This document shows, one piece after another, positions 1 to 5,008 of a stretch of 5,008 nt of DNA. Each line of letters begins with the position of its first letter. Positions within the stretch are counted from its first letter, which is position 1. A program made the translations under genes and the position numbers. Below the pieces are notes generated by a model that saw nothing but the letters and a program-made list of their open reading frames with translations, ran no database searches and was not told the origin of the DNA. This stretch comes from Thermoplasmata archaeon (GTDB lineage: Archaea; Thermoplasmatota; Thermoplasmata; Lutacidiplasmatales; UBA184): NCBI GenBank assembly GCA_030039865.1, contig JASHUS010000233.1, forward strand, positions 1 through 5,008, written 5' to 3'.

Positions 1-78
1 GATCTCGCGAGCCCCATTCGGCATCCCAGCGAGAGATAGCGTGCATTGGAGATTGCACCCCCTCATCTGCCTTCCGGC
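1..78. other. Region downstream of the membrane-protein gene, no supported gene
   Basis: After the TGA of the last gene there is only a short dyad (GTGCA at 41-45, TGCAC at 54-58, eight-base loop) without a T-run on the minus strand, so a terminator is not established. A minus-strand ATG at 64-66, preceded by GGAAGG, opens a frame that reaches the window edge after 22 codons. It could be the start of another gene, but too little is visible to call it. Confidence 0.4.
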
Positions 79-540
79 TCACAGTGACCCGGTCGAGGAA
101 ACGTACCAGACATAGTAGGTGAGGAGGCCGACGATCACGACGGACCACCAGAGTCCGAGGACGGCCCGCATCCAGAGCTTGTACCGCCGGAAGCGAAATC
201 GTTCGGGGATCCGGTTCGTGCCCGCGACCAGGGCCACGTAGACGCCCAATCCCTCGGCGGCCGCCCCCACGACGAGCATGAGCGTCGGGACCCAGTAGAA
301 GGGCTTGGAGAAGTCCGTCGTAAGGCCCGGCAGGACGTAAGTGAGATAGGACGGGACCATCCAGAGCAGGACTACCGGGAGATTGACCAGGACGACGGAG
401 GTCTGGATGTACGCGTGGGCTCGAACGTGGCCCGCCCGAACGAGGAACATCCCCGCAATGAGCACGATCCCGAGCGCGACCTCGAAGAGCGCGACGAGGT
501 TCGAGTCGAATGGCGCGTTCGTTCCGAGCAGCGCTGACAC
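79..540 (-). CDS. Four-helix membrane protein, DUF420-like (YozB type)
   Basis: A 153-residue polytopic membrane protein of unknown function. Hydrophobic segments lie near residues 13-34, 46-69, 82-106 and 124-147, joined by short basic loops. The loop after helix 1 reads RAGHVRAHAYIQTS, with His38 and His42. The fourth helix follows a basic stretch (RFRFRRYKLWMR) and ends TYYVWYV. This layout resembles DUF420/YozB proteins, which often sit near cytochrome oxidase genes and carry a similar basic-His loop after helix 1. The third helix here lacks the histidine I expect in that family (LMLVVGAAAEGLG), so the match is partial and a heme or copper role is not supported. The start is the GTG at 538-540. 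It lies 13 nt after the stop of the upstream flavin-protein gene and has no visible Shine-Dalgarno, so translation may be coupled. The gene is real by length, coherent topology and operon-like spacing; the family call is tentative. Confidence 0.72.
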   Translation of the reverse strand: MSALLGTNAPFDSNLVALFEVALGIVLIAGMFLVRAGHVRAHAYIQTSVVLVNLPVVLLWMVPSYLTYVLPGLTTDFSKPFYWVPTLMLVVGAAAEGLGVYVALVAGTNRIPERFRFRRYKLWMRAVLGLWWSVVIVGLLTYYVWYVSSTGSL

Positions 541-553
541 GTTCGCCCGGGCG

Positions 554-1045
554 TCAGAAATCGCAGGGCGGTGTGAGGTCGAGCACGGTCTTCTTCTCGA
601 GACGGGTATGGAACTCCTCCCAGAGACGCCGGACCTCCTCCTCGCTGAACCCCTGGACGTACGCGGGCGAGGTCAGGGGAAGCGCCTGGCTCACCTCGAC
701 CATGACGATCGAGCGAACCCGCCGGACGTCCGATCCTTCCTTCTTGTAGTGGTCGAGGACCTTGAAGTAGAGCTCCCCGCCGTGGAGCACGGTGGCCTTG
801 CCCGTGAATCGATACCCCTTCCGAGTGAACGGATCGACCACGTTGATCTCCGTGTTCGGGTTCTCGCTGAGGTTCCGCACCGTGTTCGGCGAGTCGATGT
901 CCGCGAATACCAAGTGGTCGGCGTCCCAGACGGTGAGGGATCCCTTCGGGGAGACCTTCGGCAGGCCCGCGGGGGTGACCGTCGCGACGTAGCCGAGCCG
1001 CTGCGAGCGGATCAGGGTCATCATCGGCTCGGTCAGCGCGGGCAT
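554..1045 (-). CDS. Pyridoxamine 5'-phosphate oxidase-like FMN-binding split-barrel protein
   Basis: A 163-residue soluble protein of the PNPOx-like split-barrel superfamily, whose members bind FMN or F420 as homodimers and act as small oxidoreductases or flavin binders. Visible family features in order are a helix followed by LGYVATVTPAGLPKVSPKG (residues 17-35, first beta strands and flavin-phosphate region), LVFADIDSPNTVRNLSENP (45-63, strand plus dimer/flavin helix), TEINVVDPFTRKGYRFTGKA (65-84) and a C-terminal helix rich in Glu and Arg. The length is typical of the short 'predicted flavin-nucleotide-binding' group rather than true PdxH, which is longer, so a role in vitamin B6 synthesis should not be assumed. 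The substrate is unknown. The ATG at 1043-1045 is supported by a GGTGA motif six bases upstream. It lies about 100 nt downstream of the cyclase gene and 13 nt upstream of the membrane-protein gene, which suggests cotranscription. No key segment appears missing. Confidence 0.9.
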   Translation of the reverse strand: MPALTEPMMTLIRSQRLGYVATVTPAGLPKVSPKGSLTVWDADHLVFADIDSPNTVRNLSENPNTEINVVDPFTRKGYRFTGKATVLHGGELYFKVLDHYKKEGSDVRRVRSIVMVEVSQALPLTSPAYVQGFSEEEVRRLWEEFHTRLEKKTVLDLTPPCDF

Positions 1046-1147
1046 CCGGTCTCACCGACCCGCTCCGCCTTCTTGTGCGTTGTGCCGTATCGGACGAGAT
1101 CGACCTGCGATCGAGCGGTGGAGCGCCTCCGGTCGGCCCGCGCCCGG
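1046..1147 (-). other. Short gap between cyclase and flavin-protein genes
   Basis: About 100 bases with no open frame worth reporting. Read on the minus strand, they contain no T-rich run after the cyclase stop, no hairpin with a stem longer than about five pairs, and no convincing TATA-like element. Only the SD next to the flavin-protein start is recognisable. The lack of a terminator or obvious promoter favours readthrough from the cyclase gene, though a weak internal promoter cannot be excluded. Confidence 0.5.
1052..1056 (-). promoter_or_regulatory. Shine-Dalgarno for the flavin-protein gene
   Basis: On the minus strand GGTGA stands six bases before the ATG at 1043-1045. It matches the anti-SD of 16S rRNA (core GGAGGTGA) at a standard distance and fixes this ATG as the start. 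Neither neighbouring gene shows a comparable motif. Confidence 0.7.
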
Positions 1148-3088
1148 CTACTTCGTCGGGGAGGGGGGCGACGCGTAGCGGGCCAGGAGGTCGATGAATC
1201 GCACGTCGCGCCGCGCGTCGACGAAGAGAGGGGAGAACCGAAGCCGCAACATCTGCAAGGTGTGGTCCCGCGCGGCGATGTCCATGATCTCGAAGAATCG
1301 ATCGAGGTCACCGAGGGCGTGGTAGATGAATCCGATCGAGGATTGGCGCGCGAAACCCTCGCGCTGGCTTTCCTTCAGCTTCGCGATACATTTCAGGGCT
1401 CGATCGCGATCCCCTTGGAGCGCCGCGAGGCACCCCCGACACAGCAGGGCCAGGTCGCCCGTGGGGTTCGATCGCTCCAGTTCCAGCACGACGCGCTCCG
1501 CCGCAGGGAAGTCCCTCTTGAGCATGTAGTAGTCCGCGAGCCCCCGCTGACAGTCGCTCGGGTTCCGCTCGAGATTGCTCTGCCAGTGGGCGACCGCCTC
1601 GTCCATCCGACCGGTGAAGAAGTAGGCGTTGCCGAGGGACCGGATCACCTGGGTGGAGAGGGGATCGAGGTGGAAGGCCTCCTCCGCCTGGAGGACGTAG
1701 GACTCCGCGATGCCCAGCGTGCCGGCCAGGGCGCTCATCATGGAGTGCGCTTGCGCGAGGTTGGGGTTCAGTTCGAGGGCCCGGTGGACCTCGCGGAAGA
1801 ACACGTCGGCGAGGTCGTCCCCCATGAAGGCGAGCTCGGCGCGGGCCCCATGCGCTTCGGCGAGCTCCGGATCGATCAGGATCGCCTTCTCGGCTTCCAC
1901 GATGCCCCGCCGGATCGACTCCATCCACGGTATGTAGCCTTCCGACCCGAGCCCGATGTACGCCCGGGCGAGGCCCGCGTGGGCCCTCGCGAAGGTCGGG
2001 TCGATCTTGACCGCCCTCTCGAAGTGCTCGATCGACTGACGGAGCGAGCCCTCGTCCTGCTTCCACATCAGCGACTGGCCTCGAAGGTAGAGGAGATAGG
2101 CCTCGGTCTCGGCCGGCTTCTCGAGCCCCGGTACCGCGGGCTTCGACTTCTCGAGGCTACCCGGCAGGGACGTGACGACCTTGGAGGCGATGTCGCTCTG
2201 GACGGCGAAGATGTCGTCGAGGTCGTCGTCGTACTTCGCCGTCCACAGGTGCTCCTCGGTGCCGACGTCGATGACCTGGACCGTCACCCGGATCCGTTTG
2301 GCCGCCCGCCGCACGCTGCCTTCCACGATGGTCCCGACGCCGAGCTCCCGGCCGATGGTCGCGACCGTCTTCTCGGTCTTCCGATAGCCGATGACCGACG
2401 TCCGCGCGATGACCTTGAGCCCCGGGACGAGCGAGAGATTCGCGATCAGCTCCTCCGTCAGCCCGTCCGCGAAGTACTCGTCCGCCGAATCCGGGCTGAT
2501 GTTGGCGAACGGCAGCACGGCGATCCGACTGCGGTCGGCCGGCCCCGAGCTCTCCGCCTGACCGTTCCCGGCCCACGGGAGCACGACCCGGTAGACGTCG
2601 ATCGGGGCCTCGATCCCCTTCAACGACTTCGCCTCGAGCTTCTGGAACTTGTCGGGAACCTTGCTCCGGACCTGCTCGTAGACCGCCCCCGAGACACAGA
2701 TGCCGCCCGCCTCGGCGAGGGGTTCGATCCGCGCGGCGATGTTGACCGCGTCCCCGAGTATGTCGGTCCCGTTCTGGACCACGTCCCCGAGGTGGACCCC
2801 GATCCGGATCTTGATCGGGGTGAGATTCCCCTCCGTGTTCCGCTCGAAGATCCGGCGCTGGATGTTGATCGCGCACTGGACGGCCTTGAGGGCGCTATCG
2901 AACTCCACGAGGAAGCCATCGCCCGTGGACTTGATCTCCCGACCCTGATGGATCGCCCAGAGCGATCGCTGCAGCTCGGCCTGTTGGCGGAGCAGGTCCA
3001 GGGACCGCCCTTCGTTCGACTGCGTCGAGGAAGTGAAGCCGACCGTGTCGGTGAACATCACCGCGGCGAGGCGTCGGCCGGAACCCAC
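1148..3088 (-). CDS. Class III adenylate cyclase with TolB-like domain and TPR array
   Basis: A 646-residue protein without signal peptide or membrane segment, hence cytoplasmic. Residues 5-170 form a class III nucleotide cyclase domain. The metal aspartates are Asp14 (FTDTVGFT) and Asp57 (STGDGF). The purine-selecting pair Lys53 and Asp109 indicates ATP. The transition-state residues are Asn116 and Arg120 (DILGDAVNIAAR). All are present with standard spacing, so an active homodimer making cAMP is expected. Residues 187-308 match the TolB-like domain common in such fusions (IAVLPFANIS, YFADGLTEELIANLS, VGTIVEGSVR). Residues 330-610 hold about seven or eight TPR units, with repeated -LDP/-NP helix ends, and the C-terminus PLFVDARRDVRFIDLLARY is the usual cap. 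The TPRs probably bind a partner or sense a signal; the ligand is unknown. The start is GTG at 3086-3088, because an in-frame TAG lies two codons upstream and the domain begins at once. There is no SD, and a TATA-like box lies about 25 nt upstream. Confidence 0.95.
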   Translation of the reverse strand: MGSGRRLAAVMFTDTVGFTSSTQSNEGRSLDLLRQQAELQRSLWAIHQGREIKSTGDGFLVEFDSALKAVQCAINIQRRIFERNTEGNLTPIKIRIGVHLGDVVQNGTDILGDAVNIAARIEPLAEAGGICVSGAVYEQVRSKVPDKFQKLEAKSLKGIEAPIDVYRVVLPWAGNGQAESSGPADRSRIAVLPFANISPDSADEYFADGLTEELIANLSLVPGLKVIARTSVIGYRKTEKTVATIGRELGVGTIVEGSVRRAAKRIRVTVQVIDVGTEEHLWTAKYDDDLDDIFAVQSDIASKVVTSLPGSLEKSKPAVPGLEKPAETEAYLLYLRGQSLMWKQDEGSLRQSIEHFERAVKIDPTFARAHAGLARAYIGLGSEGYIPWMESIRRGIVEAEKAILIDPELAEAHGARAELAFMGDDLADVFFREVHRALELNPNLAQAHSMMSALAGTLGIAESYVLQAEEAFHLDPLSTQVIRSLGNAYFFTGRMDEAVAHWQSNLERNPSDCQRGLADYYMLKRDFPAAERVVLELERSNPTGDLALLCRGCLAALQGDRDRALKCIAKLKESQREGFARQSSIGFIYHALGDLDRFFEIMDIAARDHTLQMLRLRFSPLFVDARRDVRFIDLLARYASPPSPTK

Positions 3089-3090
3089 GC

Positions 3091-3105
3091 CCTAAGGATA
3101 CTCCC
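3091..3105. repeat. 15-nt repeat copy A (cyclase-proximal)
   Basis: CCTAAGGATACTCCC on the plus strand, matching copy B at 3150-3164 in 14 of 15 positions. The core contains an imperfect dyad GGA-N3-TCC. It lies between the candidate TATA box and the cyclase start, ending two bases before the GTG. A bound protein here would cover the predicted initiation site, so it is a candidate operator. Confidence 0.45.
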
Positions 3106-3109
3106 GGTC

Positions 3110-3115
3110 AATTAA
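3110..3115 (-). promoter_or_regulatory. Candidate TATA box of the cyclase gene
   Basis: On the minus strand TTAATT is the only AT-rich hexamer in an otherwise GC-rich leader. Its centre lies about 25 bases before the GTG start of the cyclase, the distance expected if transcription begins at or near the start codon (a leaderless message) from an archaeal promoter. No clear purine-rich BRE precedes it (the flank is CACGC), so this is a positional inference. Confidence 0.4.
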
Positions 3116-3121
3116 GCGTGA

Positions 3122-3148
3122 GCGTCCCCGAGCACCCGCGAGGGACGC
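3122..3148. other. 7-bp inverted repeat between the two 15-nt repeats
   Basis: GCGTCCC at 3122-3128 pairs perfectly with GGGACGC at 3142-3148 around a 13-base spacer. It lies upstream of the TATA-like box on the minus strand. It could be a protein-binding dyad or chance in GC-rich DNA. No U-tract follows it on the minus strand, so it is not a second terminator. Confidence 0.3.
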
Positions 3149-3149
3149 G

Positions 3150-3164
3150 CCTCAGGATACTCCC
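3150..3164. repeat. 15-nt repeat copy B (distal)
   Basis: CCTCAGGATACTCCC on the plus strand, in the same orientation as copy A with one mismatch, 59 bases start to start. It lies upstream of the cyclase promoter and just past the T-tract of the preceding gene's terminator. With copy A it brackets the candidate TATA box and a 7-bp dyad. Confidence 0.45.
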
Positions 3165-3170
3165 CGAGTG

Positions 3171-3205
3171 AAAAAGAGAAGGCCCCGAGCCCCGAAGGGC
3201 TCGGG
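3171..3205 (-). terminator. Hairpin plus U-tract terminator of the surface-protein gene
   Basis: A perfect 9-bp stem (CCCGAGCCC / GGGCTCGGG) closes a four-base loop at 3184-3205. In the minus-strand transcript the loop is UUCG closed by C-G, an exceptionally stable tetraloop. Nine bases downstream of the stem comes a T5 run (3171-3175) within a pyrimidine-rich stretch. It begins about 37 nt after the TAG of the beta-helix gene and upstream of the cyclase promoter, separating the two transcription units. Confidence 0.75.
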
Positions 3206-3242
3206 AGAGCGAAAGGGTTCGATTCGGTACGAGTTCGTCGGC

Positions 3243-5008
3243 CTAGCTGCTCGGCGGGGACCCGGCACCCGAGCCCTCGCTCCACGACGCTCCGCTCGCA
3301 CCGCTCGGTGGGGACGACCCCCCGCCCGCCGCAGATCCGCTCGAGGAAGCCCCCGCGGGTGGCGTCCACGCCTGGGGCGGGGAGCTCGCGGGTTCCGACT
3401 TCTTGCCACCGCGCCGGTGCATCAGGAACGCGATCAGGGCCACGACCAGCGCGATCACCGCGATGGCGAGCGCGAGGGCGAAGTACCCGTTGACCGTGTT
3501 CTGCGTCGCGAGCGCGGAGGTCGAGGTGTACACCACGGCGATGGTCACGGGGCTGCCCGTCATCGTCACGGTCCCGGTGGGGCCAGACTGCAGCTGGTAC
3601 CCCGAGACCCCGTTCACCGTGTACCCCCACGAGCCCATCGGGGCCGAGAAGGCGATGGTGTTCGTGGTCGAGCTGTGCGTGACGCCGTTGAACGTCACGG
3701 ACCAGTTCGTCCCCGAGGAGAGCCCGCTCTCCGTGAACGTCACGGAGAACGTCTCCTGCGGCCCGATCGGGAAGTAGTCGATCGTGTAGCCCGAGACGAT
3801 GTACGGCGCGAGGTACCCGTTCGACCCGTACGTGTGCCAGTCCGCCCAGTAGTTGCCCGAGCCGACCACGCACCCGTTGGTGCCGTAGAGTTCGCAGAGG
3901 TCGAAGTAGTTGTACCCGCTCGACGCCGCCTGGATGTGGGCCGCGTTGTACGTGTCGGTGGCGCCGTTGTCCCCGATGAACGAATTGGCGTAGACCGTGT
4001 TGTATTCGGCGTAGCCGACCTCGCCACCGCCCGCGAAGACGATCCCGTAGCTCGTGTCGTCGACGAACGAGCCCGCCGTGAACACGTTGTCGTCCGCGCC
4101 GTCCTCAACGAGCGCGCCCTGGTAGTCCTGGTACGCGTCGATGCCCGTGAAGACGCTCGAGTACGTGCCGTTCAGGATGAGCCCGTAGACGTCGCCCGTC
4201 GCGTTGATCGGCCCGACCGTGAGTCCGCTCGACTCCTCGTCGAAGTACGCGGTCGGATAGTTCGTGGTGTTCACGTTGGCGATCGTGAGCGTGGAGACGT
4301 ACTCCGTCACGACGGCCGCCGTGGGCGCGCCGAAGTACTCCGTGCCGAGCCAGGGGCTGACCGCGGTCGCCGCGGTGGCCGTGACGCCCTTCACCGTGTC
4401 ATACGTGGAGTAGTCGACCAGGCCGACCCCGATCGAGCCGCCGAACACCGTCACGCCGGTGATCGTGGCGCCGCTGACGTCCTCGCCGATCACGCCGATG
4501 CTGTAGTTGCCGACGGTGACGCCCGAGACCGTGACCGAGCTGCTGCCCTCCAGGATGACCCCCGCGCCCTCGTACGTATTGCTCGAGTTCGTGTAGGAGA
4601 TGTCCGAGATGGTCGTCGCCTGGACGCCGACCGCGCCCACCACGCCGAGCGAGGAGGTCGCCGTCCCGCCCGTCACCGAGTCTCCGACCTCGCCGACCAG
4701 GATGATCCCGATGTCGTCGCCGACGAGCTTCGTGGCGGTGAAGCTGTTGTCCCAGCCGCCCTGGCTGATGATGCCCTCCTCGTAGTAGAGCATCGTGAAG
4801 CCCGTGACCGTCGTATTGCCCGATCCGTAGAAGACCGAGGCCAGATCGTAGTAGCCGGGCGTCGCCTGGACGAAGTAGTTCGTGATGTTCGTCCACTCCG
4901 CGCCCCAGAGGTCGATCCCCCAGGCGTTGAACACGATCGCGTTGTTGAACGTCGTCCCGACCGATTGCAGCACGTTGCCGCCGGAACCCTCGGCGTTCGC
5001 GAGCAGGT
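3243..5008 (-). CDS. Membrane-anchored beta-helix surface protein, 5' end outside window
   Basis: The last 587 codons of an extracellular protein. The frame is open to the window edge, so the GTG at 4971-4973 is an internal Val, not a start. Counting from the first full codon, residues 1 to about 410 are Gly/Thr/Val/Tyr-rich with short repeating strands (VTVSGVTVGNYSIGVIG, ATITGVTVFGGSIGVGL), typical of a NosD-like right-handed parallel beta-helix. They close with GNYWADW (384-390) and IDYFPIG (409-415). Residues 420-494 form a beta-sandwich-like domain starting FSVTFTESGLSSGTNWS, frequent in Thermoplasmatota surface proteins. A single membrane helix spans 508-529, followed by HRRGGKK and a 51-residue Ser/Gly/Pro tail predicted to be cytoplasmic. 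Eight N-X-S/T sequons occur outside the membrane. The only cysteines are 371 and 379. No catalytic motif is seen; adhesion, S-layer association or carbohydrate binding are possible roles. A strong terminator follows the TAG. Confidence 0.88.
   Translation of the reverse strand, partial: LLANAEGSGGNVLQSVGTTFNNAIVFNAWGIDLWGAEWTNITNYFVQATPGYYDLASVFYGSGNTTVTGFTMLYYEEGIISQGGWDNSFTATKLVGDDIGIILVGEVGDSVTGGTATSSLGVVGAVGVQATTISDISYTNSSNTYEGAGVILEGSSSVTVSGVTVGNYSIGVIGEDVSGATITGVTVFGGSIGVGLVDYSTYDTVKGVTATAATAVSPWLGTEYFGAPTAAVVTEYVSTLTIANVNTTNYPTAYFDEESSGLTVGPINATGDVYGLILNGTYSSVFTGIDAYQDYQGALVEDGADDNVFTAGSFVDDTSYGIVFAGGGEVGYAEYNTVYANSFIGDNGATDTYNAAHIQAASSGYNYFDLCELYGTNGCVVGSGNYWADWHTYGSNGYLAPYIVSGYTIDYFPIGPQETFSVTFTESGLSSGTNWSVTFNGVTHSSTTNTIAFSAPMGSWGYTVNGVSGYQLQSGPTGTVTMTGSPVTIAVVYTSTSALATQNTVNGYFALALAIAVIALVVALIAFLMHRRGGKKSEPASSPPQAWTPPAGASSSGSAAGGGSSPPSGASGASWSEGSGAGSPPSS

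Noticed and set aside
41..58. Short dyad after the last gene as a terminator
   Set aside because: The stem is only five pairs with an eight-base loop and no U-tract follows on the minus strand.
372..1055. A 227-codon minus-strand frame overlapping the flavin and membrane-protein genes
   Set aside because: It is out of frame with two well-supported genes and its product is a low-complexity Arg/Gly/Pro/Ser-rich string typical of shadow frames.
383..3115. A 910-codon plus-strand open frame running opposite three genes
   Set aside because: Over the cyclase and flavin genes it lies in exact antiparallel codon register, so it is interrupted only where those genes use TTA, CTA or TCA codons, which are rare in GC-rich genomes. 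Its translation is rich in Arg, Asp, Gly and Leu without recognisable domains, while the minus-strand frames give clear families.
3209..3226. GGTTCGATTC on the plus strand, resembling the T-loop of a tRNA
   Set aside because: The five bases on either side of the putative loop do not pair as a T-stem, and no acceptor, anticodon or D arm can be built around it. It is probably coincidental.
3243..3395. GC-rich Ser/Gly/Pro-coding end of the surface-protein gene as a frameshifted or spurious extension
   Set aside because: The frame is continuous from the membrane helix and basic stop-transfer to a TAG that is followed by a strong terminator, and low-complexity tails are usual in such surface proteins.
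4971..4973. GTG as the start of the surface-protein gene
   Set aside because: The reading frame stays open for 11 further codons to the window edge with similar composition, and no signal peptide follows the GTG. The true start lies outside the window.

Overview
This is a GC-rich chromosomal window in which every credible gene lies on the minus strand, so it is described here from right to left. The best taxonomic clue is the right-hand protein. It is a beta-helix surface protein with a GNYW..DYFP closing motif, a 'VTFTESGLSSGTNWSVTFNG' type domain and a C-terminal membrane anchor. I associate that combination with uncultivated GC-rich Thermoplasmatota archaea. The assignment rests on memory of family distribution, not on a search. 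The cyclase-TolB-TPR gene on its own would fit many bacteria equally well.

Layout: (a) 5008-3243 is the 3' part of a large secreted, membrane-anchored beta-helix protein whose start lies beyond the window. (b) 3242-3089 is a compact intergenic region. It holds a strong hairpin with a UUCG loop and U-tract that ends gene (a), two near-identical 15-nt repeats, a 7-bp dyad, and an AT-rich TATA-like box about 25 nt before the next start. (c) 3088-1148 is a soluble class III adenylate cyclase fused to a TolB-like domain and a long TPR array. (d) 1045-554 is a small FMN-binding split-barrel (PNPOx-like) protein with a clear Shine-Dalgarno. (e) 540-79 is a four-helix membrane protein resembling DUF420. 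(f) 78-1 has no supportable gene.

Genes (c), (d) and (e) follow each other with gaps of about 100 and 13 nt and may form one transcription unit. The first gene looks leaderless, with a TATA-like box at the right distance and no SD. The second has an SD, as expected for an internal gene of an archaeal operon. The cyclase has the full set of catalytic residues and probably makes cAMP. The flavin protein and the membrane protein suggest a redox or respiratory link, but nothing in the sequence ties them to cAMP. No mobile element, CRISPR array, tRNA or rRNA is visible, and I found no clearly novel system. The most testable points are the repeat pair around the cyclase promoter and the presence of such a cyclase in a probable archaeon.
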